From assembly GCF_021347895.1 (NCBI RefSeq), contig NC_067131.1, positions 4,554,653-4,618,652 on the forward strand: a stretch of 64,000 nucleotides of DNA, given 5' to 3'. The notes beneath the pieces were generated by a model. The model worked only from the letters and a program-made list of their open reading frames with translations, did no database searches and had not been told where the DNA came from. This document shows positions 56,303-64,000 of the stretch, in pieces. Origin of the DNA: Acanthochromis polyacanthus (Eukaryota; Chordata; Actinopteri; Pomacentridae). A program made the translations under genes and the position numbers. Position 1 is the first letter of the stretch. Every line of letters starts with the position of its first letter.

Positions 56303-57200
56303 TTTAGAAGGGGGAAGTGTAACCTAGACTGTTCTCTGAAGTTACAATTTACAGATGCTCCTTAAACATCCCACATGCACGGGTAGATGCTAGCTCGGAG
56401 AAGCCTCTAGTCTCCACTCAGTTCCTGCAGCACAAATCAAGTCTATTTATATTAAAGAAAAAAACAAAAACAAACTATTGACCAAAGTGTTGTGGGCTAT
56501 CAGGAAATGACAGAAAATACATATACAAGCAAGACAGGATGCTATAAAACTATAAAATCTAGATGTAAAGGAAATGAAATGGTATTAAACAAGGCCAAAC
56601 AGTACACTAGGCCCTATGTATGACAGAGACCTTGCTGCTTTCTTCTTCTGAACACCAGGTTCTTTTTTATCCTGTGCATCAGAGACTTCTCTTGAAACCT
56701 TTTCTCCATAATCTCCTCTCTGCTCCCAGCTACTGTTGCCTTTTCCGTCTCTGTCACTACAGTTGTTCTTCTCTTCAGCTCTGGTAAACCAGTCGTCATT
56801 ACTGCAGGTTTACATCATCTACTGGTGCTTCAGCGCAGGAATATCACAACAGAAACTAGATTTGAAACTCTTGTATGCAAAATTCTGTTCTTATACAACT
56901 AAACTTGGAAAGAAATTTCCTTTTACAAGAAATGTACTTTCATGCGTGCGGCAAAGCAGTGAAGGTTTAAGGTTTGGAAGACTTTAAGTCCACATCAGGA
57001 GATGGAAGGTGAATGCATAGGCCAGCAATCACACCTGAAACCAGTTTAGAAGGGTTTAGAGTTGTTTTTCTGAAGCCACAATTTACAGATTTTTCCATTA
57101 ACACCTCAGCTAGGCGGCTGTGCACGGAGAAGCCTCTAGTCTCCACTTAGTTACCGCAATGCTGCAGCTCAAATCAAATTAAGTTTATTTAAGTATAAAA
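56303..57200 (+). repeat. Two related units, 729 bp apart
   Basis: 56303-56465 and 57040-57200 share 'tctgaagttacaatttacag' / 'tctgaagccacaatttacag', 'ttaaacatcccac' / 'ttaacacctcagc', 'ggagaagcctctagtctcca' and an ending 'caaatcaa' followed by A/T-rich sequence. The DNA between (56470-57030) is not obviously repeated. Confidence 0.65.
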
Positions 57201-57257
57201 AAAACCCCTTTCACTAAAAGTTTGCACATTTTATTAGTCACGCAGCAATAAAAACAG

Positions 57258-57900
57258 ACCAACATAATAACTTTATTTATATAGTACTTTCAAATCAAAA
57301 TGTGTTACAGAGCAAGCGACAAACAGAAACGTGCAAAAGCAAGATAGTAGAAAACTTCTAAGATCAATTTGTAAATAAAAATTATAAAGCAAGACAAAAC
57401 AAGATGACTTGTAAGGTTAAATGAATTTTAGTATATTAATTAAAAATGAATATTAAGATAAAGATCAATACAAAACACTAAAGGTTTAGGACTATTTAGA
57501 GCCACCAAAAGCTATTGAAATTGCACATGTTTGGGGATTTAGACAAGTTTACCACCAAAAATGAGTTTGGAAACAGTGAAATGTCAGATTGAGCAAATCT
57601 GAAACCCAGAGACGGCAAACGGAGACAGACCTGCTAAATGTCAAGCATGTTAAGGCGCAACCTGATGGATTTGTGATCGCATGTGTAAAAACAACCAAAA
57701 GCTCCCTGGTTAGAGTTACTGAGAGCAACGATTAAGCTACAGAAAAGGAGGAATAAAATGGATGAAACTATGAGTACTGTGAATAAAAGAATTGTCAGTA
57801 CAAAAGAGCATCAACAAAGAAAATCCCTTGAATAGACAGAAAAGGTAGAAACTTAAAATGGACATTATTGAACATTATTTCACTCGGTTGTTAATTAAAA
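57258..57900 (+). repeat. 'ctttatttatatagtac' repeat and AT-rich continuation
   Basis: The start 'aactttatttatatagtac' + 'tttcaaatcaaaatgtg' is the beginning of a common fish repeat. What follows is AT-rich and could be its decayed body, but I cannot place its end. No coding capacity. Confidence 0.4.
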
Positions 57901-59892
57901 TGTAACATAAGGAGGTCTTTAAGTTCATAATAAAGGTAAATTCAAACTAACTCTCTCTCCTGATGATTATTGTGTGATATAGCTGAAAAACACTAGATTG
58001 GAAGAACCTTGAGGTAAGATTATTTTAAAGAAATAAACGGCATTTATTCCGAGGTGGATGAAGAATCCTTTAAGTCCTCTGTAATAAATGGAACCTTGAG
58101 CATTTCCATTTTTGTAGAAACACTTCACCTGCTCTCATGGATCTCATTAAATCATTCTGGAAAGATGTTTACTTGTACATTTAATATATCGAATCTCCAT
58201 CTGCTTGTTGATGCGTTATGAAATCGTCCTTATTTCTGTTTTTTGTCCTTGGATTTGAGTTTATTCATTGAACTGCTGAACAAAGAAGAGCCTGAAGAGG
58301 ACATCTGTGTTCTGATGAATAATTCTGAGCAACACATTGATGAGTATGTTGTATAAATGCAGGTTTTTCAGCAGCTCGGTATGAATGAATTCCATAAACA
58401 GTCACTGTGTCTGCTTTTACTGAACCGCTATGATTTATTCTGATCCGATTCTTATTAACTCTCCTGACGTCGACGTAACCTCTGAAATGAGCCAATTCAT
58501 TTTAATGAAAAAAAATCACTGCTTTTCTTGTATTTTTCCACTCACTGCAGCTCTGTACTGGCAGCAGATGGATGTAGAATCTGTTGATTCAAACATCCTG
58601 CAGAGTTATGAGCTGGATTTTGGTGGGACTGATGGGGGGGGTCAGTTTTGAGCTACTTTTAGCCCCTTCTGGCAATGAGAGGTATTACACAAAGGCTGTC
58701 GACGAATGCTAATGAAGCATGGCTAGCCGCTTTCTTTTTAACACTTTTATCTGAACACAGTTTTTATTGGAACTATTTTCTTGGACAATTCTGAGCGTTT
58801 TCCTCCATAGACTCCCTTACGCTCCTTGTTGCCGATTCTGGAGCTGCTTTTCTCTTCATCGCAGGTCGACTCGAAATAGGTTTACGTGCAAGTTTATTGT
58901 ACATATGCGCTGGCAAATAAACATTCTGTTCTTTTTTTTCTCAAGTTTCATGTCATCTTGACGCTGCAGATGACTGCCTTGATGTATCAGTGCACCTATT
59001 TCTAATGCTTTTTGTGCCTTATAGTCCCCTGATTCCACTTACTGCTCATCTGCAACACTTTTAAAAATCCATTATTATTATTGTTGTACCCTAAGTCAGA
59101 ACCTTTGTATGTGGAAATCTATATGTTAACAGAAGATTTGATCCTGATTTGGGTGTTTCGTTAAATTTAGGCACACTTTGATGCTTTCACAATGACAACT
59201 GCTTAATGGAAGCTTGGTTAAATTTAGGCACCGAAACTACTGGTGCAGTTTTGTTTAAAAATCTGAACAGTTTTGAAGCCTTTCTTCCATTTTCTGTGTT
59301 TCCAAAGTGGAGATTCTGGCCCTATCAAATATCTGGCTGGAAAAAAAAAAGACAGTAAAACAATAAAATAAATGGTAAAAACAAGTTGTTTTGAAGTATT
59401 AAAGTATTTGGGATACATGACAAGTGAAGTGCATCGAAATGACATTTTTTAGATTTACCTGCACTTGATAAGCTTTGCTCAGTGATGAACTCATTTGGCT
59501 TGAGATTTACATCTAAAAGTCAAGAACTCCACCTTTAAGGTTATTTCCAAATATAGCCCCTATTCGTGTTTTGAGCGTAACTGCAGCGGTGACTCAACAG
59601 GTTCTCATTTCAGCCTCAAATCATTTTTCTTCTCCTGATCCTCCTCGTCGCCTCCGTTCTGCTGCCTCGGATCCGGAAATCAATCTCTACGCGTCATCTT
59701 GAGGGATGTCTCACTTCCTTAAAATGCATCTCAAGGGGGAGAGCAGACAGGAGAGACGAGGGAGGAGGTTTTCCTCACAGGTGTATCGCTTTGAAATGAC
59801 CTGTCACACTGTGCCGACGTTAATTAAACTCAAATACAGACCGCGAGTCGTCCTGAACACTGTTCTGCTAGTCTGACAGAGATCATAAACAG
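57901..59892. other. Mostly unique non-coding sequence
   Basis: About 2 kb without a gene or clear repeat. 58260-58680 is the most complex part. Confidence 0.4.
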
Positions 59893-60103
59893 GAAGGAGC
59901 CTTTATTGGTCACGAATACATTGTTTTCAGCATTGTGAAATGTTATTTTCTCAAATCCCAATGGGGGTCAGAGCGTAGACATGGTGCAGAAGGGCCTCGC
60001 TCAAGGGCCCAACAATGACATGACAATGACACGACTTTGGGGTTTGATCCTCTGACCCTGTGATCAGTCGCAGAAGAGACTTAGCCTTTGTGCTGCCACC
60101 AAG
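59893..60103 (+). repeat. 'tttattggtcac' dispersed fish repeat
   Basis: The sequence starts with 'agcctttattggtcacg' and contains 'aatgggggtcagagcg', 'gggcctcgctcaagggccc', 'ggtttgatcctctgaccc' and 'tagcctttgtgctgccacc'. That order marks a widespread fish repeat. It is non-coding. Confidence 0.65.
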
Positions 60104-61833
60104 AGGAGGTGTGTGGAGGGGATGGAGTCTCATTGTTCTTCACCAGAAGATTCATGAGGGAAATTATTAATATTTCTATTATTAAAGTGTTGAAATTGTT
60201 AGAAAAGCTTTTAAAACGTTCGCTCCTCCTTTTGTCTTTTCCAAGCCTCTCTCCAGCTGCTAAATGCTCCATTATGTTGGTTTCACAATCGCTGACTCCG
60301 TCTGTCGGCTTGTTTGCTGCCGGCCACGTTGTGTACATTGAGTTGTTTTTTTTTTTGTTTTTTTTTGCACCGTTTTCACTGAAAGCTGCTGCTGTTGGCT
60401 GGAAGTAACGCTGATGAGAGAAGCGAAATTGTGTAGCTGTAGGCCGAGAAAATCGATGAAATTAAAGAAACATTTGGCGTCTCCATTGGTTCCACGTCTG
60501 TCATCTAAAACTATTGATTATAGCCGATGTAAAGTTTAAAGCGTCTGGTAGGGACAGAGAGCAGAGATTACGATTCTGAGCTGTCACATGTTGGTGGGCT
60601 GGTTAAAGGTAACTTCTACATCCTGGTGTCATGCTGGGTGTTGCTAATCACCGCTAAACGAGGTACGCCTCCACGATGCGTCGAGTCGCCCACCGCTGTG
60701 CCTTTTCAAAGGGCTTCCCCTGTGACCGTCCGTATCCATTTGGATTTTGCTCCGTGGGGACTTTGACTCCCTCATTTCCTCCACCGCCACCGCCAAAGCA
60801 GAGGAAATCAGCCTTTGCCGTCGCTGAGCCCTGGCCGTAATGAGATTTGAGGGACATCAAAGTGCCTCTCCTTTGAGGGGGGGAAAAATAGATGGGATGA
60901 AAAATAGGCCTGAAATGCAAATGTCCCGCTGCGCTGATGAACATGAGTCAGCTTCCTCGGGGAGAGTGGCACAAAAGAGACGAGACGAGGCCCCGGACAG
61001 AGGAGAAGTTTGGGTAAATGAGCTGATGGATGTGTTTCAGAGACAAGCAGTGTGTCTTTAAACCCAGATATGAATCATGTTGTGATGAAAAGGCTGCAGG
61101 CAGCTCCAGCAGGTGAAACTACTGAGGAACAAAACATGGAGGCATAAAACCAAATGAATTAAATAAGTGAGTTGACAAGGGAAGCGCAGTGGTGTCAGAA
61201 GTGTCATTCATTCTTTTTTCTTTGGAATGGAGTCTGCTTCTGCTTTGAATACTGATGGGTGACCTCGCTGCGGTGTGAAGCAGGATTAGACTCTGGTGGT
61301 TGCTGTTGTTTGTGCGAGAGAACTTTGGGGTTAACTCCGACTTTTCAAGTTCAATCTGCTGCCATGGGAACCGGTACATCAGGTCATGCTGCTCAATTAG
61401 CAGAAACTACAGTGTGATGAGCTCCAGAAGTTCTAATAAATGTTGAATGCAGCTTCTGTTACATATGTTCCGTTTTATTTATGAGACGAGTTCAATTCAC
61501 GGAAAAGCTGAAACCAAACTAAAGACGACTTGGAGTTAATGAAACCTGTATCTGTGATGTACATGATTTGCCTCTTTCTCCTCTGCAGTTGTTGATTTTT
61601 ATTTATTTTCGTATAGAGCTGTGTTGCTCTTACTCTTCATTAAAAAATCAGCCTCGTACTCCAGCATTGATCCAACCCCTCCAGCTACCGATACTGTCAG
61701 AGGGCGGCTGAGTCAAAGTTTCCTGTAAACACCGGAGGCCAGATGCCTAAAAGTCTGTACAGATTCGTGACTAAAACTCCGTGTAAGACAGAAATATGTT
61801 GGAAAATGTGTTTGTTTTCGGGGAGATTTATGC
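60104..61833. other. Mostly unique non-coding sequence
   Basis: A T-rich tract lies at 60343-60366. 60560-61060 is complex and GC-richer. Its minus-strand 96-codon frame includes a glycine run caused by a CCGCCACCGCC stretch. No gene recognised. Confidence 0.4.
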
Positions 61834-62188
61834 ACAGATCGGCCGCAATGCTCCCCAAAACCAGCTTTAAATCATGAGTGAATGGACTCGGGACCGCTGT
61901 AGGTGTCCTGTGGTGTCTGGAACTGGGATGCTGACATCAGATGCTTTAGGTCCTGTAGTTTCTGAGGTTGGTTTTCCATGGATCAGGTTTTGGATGCACA
62001 ACAAGATGGAGATCTGGGGAGTTTGAAGGCCGGGCAAAAACCGTGCACTCGAACTGAGCTTTTTAGGTCTGGTAGGATGCATTGTCCTTCTTGAAGAGGC
62101 AATTAGTGCAGCTGCTATGTAGAATCTGATGGTGTTTAGGTAGATAAATGACTGCCAGGACCACAAGTTTCCCAACAGGACATTGCAC
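61834..62188 (-). pseudogene. Tc1/mariner-like transposase relic, second locus
   Basis: This is the same family as 50726-52423, read on the minus strand. It contains 'gatctggggagtttgaagg', 'ggatgcattgtccttcttga', 'gccaggaccacaagtttccc' and 'aacaggacattgcactg'. These correspond to the coding strand of the region from the 'WNVLLGNL.PG' part down to the C-terminal 'NSPDLNP' block. 61834-61866 ('gatcggccgcaatgctcccc') may be the decayed terminus. The 102-codon minus frame (62175-61867) is out of phase with the transposase and is not a gene. Confidence 0.6.
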
Positions 62189-62399
62189 TGTAACGATATA
62201 ATCCATATTATACATTATACTGTGGTTGTGAAGTTGTTTGCCGAGGTGGTTCTGTCTCAGAAAACTCAGTTATTGTTGGGAACTCCTAAGAAGAAGTGCC
62301 AAATCGGCAACTATACATACTTTATCTCAGCAGTTGTTCATGACTGCAACTATGAGAAACTTCTCATTTGATTTGTTAATCCAGTAAACCTTTGTCAAA

Positions 62400-62655
62400 C
62401 ATGTTGTTGGTCTCAATTCATAGCTTCAAGTCTTATTAACTACAGCATGGTGTCCATTTAGTCAGCTATGGTCCCATTTAGGGTAAAACAGACAAACAAT
62501 TTTGGTATTTTATAGAGCGGGGTCACCTTTTGATTGGTGAGTTGTGAGTGCCAGCATTTACAGTGTCGCACAGGCCAAATGCCAAACTGAAGGGTTCAAA
62601 ACAGTGGCGCAAAAACCAAAGGTGATGTCTCAGTGGTTCTTTCACACGGCTGCAA
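62400..62655 (-). repeat. 'gaggagtcgccccctgctgg' fish repeat, minus copy
   Basis: The reverse complement of this stretch aligns with 63176-63440: 'taaatgggaccata' / 'taaatagggccata', 'accatgctgtagttaa' / 'atcatgctgtatcgaa', and the outer part 'gtgatgtcatcc' / 'gacatcaccttt' with 'cagttttggagcctcag' / 'ctgttttgaacccttcag'. Together with the plus copy it forms an inverted pair about 520 bp apart. Confidence 0.6.
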
Positions 62656-63175
62656 CCGCATTATTAATCCATCAGATGTAGCATCTGTTGGCAGCAGTCG
62701 ATGCTAAATTTGGCCAATTACGTAGATGAATGTGCATTAGTGCTGGATGTTTTTTGCCGACCAGCTGAAAAGGCCAGGCACTCTTCTTACATTTTATATC
62801 ATGGTTTACTTACATTCTTGCGTTTTTAGCACTGTTTTTAATCCTATAGTTCTTCCAGTGCAACTACATCTTTTAACGCTGGGTTTCATGCTATTGCTCT
62901 TCCACTGCACTATTTCTTCTTCCTGGTGAGGGCTCAGTAAGGTTTTTAGCTCATCTTAGAGTGCTTTGGAGGCCTAGCCATTTTGAATGATGCATTGTGT
63001 TGAAGAATTATTTTTTATAATAATATTTTGGTAGTCTTAGGATGTCATCTGGTACAGACATGGATCCCAAAAACAGCATTAACTGTCGTGGTTTAGCCGC
63101 TGTTGGACCACTTGTAGAACGTGATGATTGGTCATTGTAGTATTTATGCTGCGTCTCGTCCGCTGTGGATGAATT

Positions 63176-63625
63176 GCAGACTGTATATAAAAGATGGATA
63201 TTGCCGCTGTGATGTCATCCATTTGTCGACAACAGTTTTGGAGCCTCAGATTTTACTTTGGCCTTTGCAACACTCTGTATGCTAACATGGTTGCAACTCA
63301 TCGATGGAAAAAGTGCTCGTGTCCTAAAAAAATACCCTAATTTCTTCTCTATTTTTCTCTAAATAGGGCCATAATTTTCAAAATTAACATCATGCTGTAT
63401 CGAAGAAGCCTTGAGATTAGCAACTGAGTCCATAAAATCATCCGAAAGATGTCGACTGAGGTAATGAATCAAGTGAAAAGCAGCATAATTTCTTTATAGA
63501 CGTCTATACAATTCAATTTGTTTGCAACCAGAGGAGTCGCCCCCTGCTGGCCATTATAAAGAATGCAGGTTTAAATCACTTCAGCAGTGGCTTCACTTTT
63601 CAGACCTGCAGGCTTCAGCCACCTT
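63176..63625 (+). repeat. 'gaggagtcgccccctgctgg' fish repeat, longest copy
   Basis: The copy runs from 'ttgcagactgtatataaaag' through 'gtgatgtcatcc' and 'cagttttggagcctcag'. It continues with 'taaatagggccata', 'accagaggagtcgccccctg', 'ctggccattataaagaatgc' and 'cttttcagacctgcaggc'. It is the most complete of three copies in the window. No protein is encoded. Confidence 0.7.
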
Positions 63626-63987
63626 TAACATGCAATCTTTGTTTCTAGATGAACAGTTCTCATAAAAATTCTCTAAAGCTGTTTGTGCATAAAATATGAG
63701 CGTTTTACTGTGTTTGAACAGAACCCCTGTTGCTGTCTCTTTGTAGTTTGAAGAAGAAGCAGTTTCGCTGCTTCTTCTTCACTAATTCTCCAGAGATTGG
63801 ATAAAAATTTTGTCCATAAATCAGTTTCTTACTGTCAGGTAACCTCACCATCACATGCACACACGCACTGAATACAAAATGCTTCTCCTGAACTGTAAAG
63901 CAGCAAGTCAGGCGACTAAAATTCATTTCTCAACAAGAGAGGAGACAGTTTTACTAATCGGCGGCTCCATTGTGTGATCCCGTAGAG
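63626..63987. other. Unique non-coding sequence
   Basis: No gene or repeat recognised. A short inverted word (gaagaagaagcag / ctgcttcttcttc) lies at 63750-63780. Confidence 0.45.
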
Positions 63988-64000
63988 CAGGGGTGTCAAG
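63988..64000 (+). mobile_element. hAT-like left terminus cut by the window end
   Basis: The last bases read GCAGGGGTGTCAA, the left terminus of the hAT-like family found at 31697 and, as a right end, at 27551. The body would lie outside the window. Confidence 0.5.

Overview
The window looks like vertebrate, and specifically teleost (probably percomorph), nuclear DNA. It is AT-rich, has no long open reading frames, has microsatellites and long homopolymers, and is full of decayed repeats of kinds I know from fish genomes. These include Tc1/mariner relics, TTAA-flanked piggyBac-type MITEs, hAT-like ends, a 'gctaacatgctaa'-type repeat and a 'tttattggtcac' repeat. The style of the 21-bp 'tttttgtcattttctgtcttg' minisatellite makes me think of damselfish or clownfish relatives, but that is recollection and not proof. 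No protein-coding gene, tRNA or rRNA can be supported. The window is most likely intergenic or lies inside a long intron. Every open frame of 60-203 codons that I examined is either chance or the by-product of a repeat.

Layout: 1-5 kb is mostly unique sequence with a candidate conserved block (1.86-2.43 kb) and two adjacent DNA-transposon-derived repeats (2.55-3.16 kb). The interval 5-12 kb holds a small piggyBac MITE, a mariner relic, an inverted pair of a LINE-like repeat and a Tc1 transposase pseudogene. The interval 12-20 kb is mostly unique, with a perfect 24-bp palindrome, two dispersed repeats and one candidate spliced exon (19422-19496). The interval 20-30 kb carries further mariner fragments, a 0.5-kb composite tandem duplication and a 530-bp piggyBac MITE. 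The interval 30-35 kb is shaped by local tandem duplications with insertions and a three-unit array. The interval 35-44 kb has a short hairpin, transposon fragments and two hAT-type elements, one with an internal tandem array.

The most rearranged part is 44-55 kb. It contains locally duplicated blocks, two minisatellites (one bracketed by 220-bp direct repeats), a Tc1/mariner-like element whose interior has been deleted and then tandemly expanded (50.7-52.4 kb), and a 1.1-kb foldback element with TA-flanked termini. The interval 55-64 kb is quieter, with a second relic of the 50.7-kb transposon family on the minus strand and an inverted pair of a dispersed repeat near the end.

There is no gene system here. 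What the window shows is how repeats accumulate: families recur several times (mariner, Tc1/mariner-like, the '33.9-kb array' family, hAT ends), and local duplication has copied composites of them together. Family names rest on recognising terminal repeats and translated motifs by eye, without database searches.
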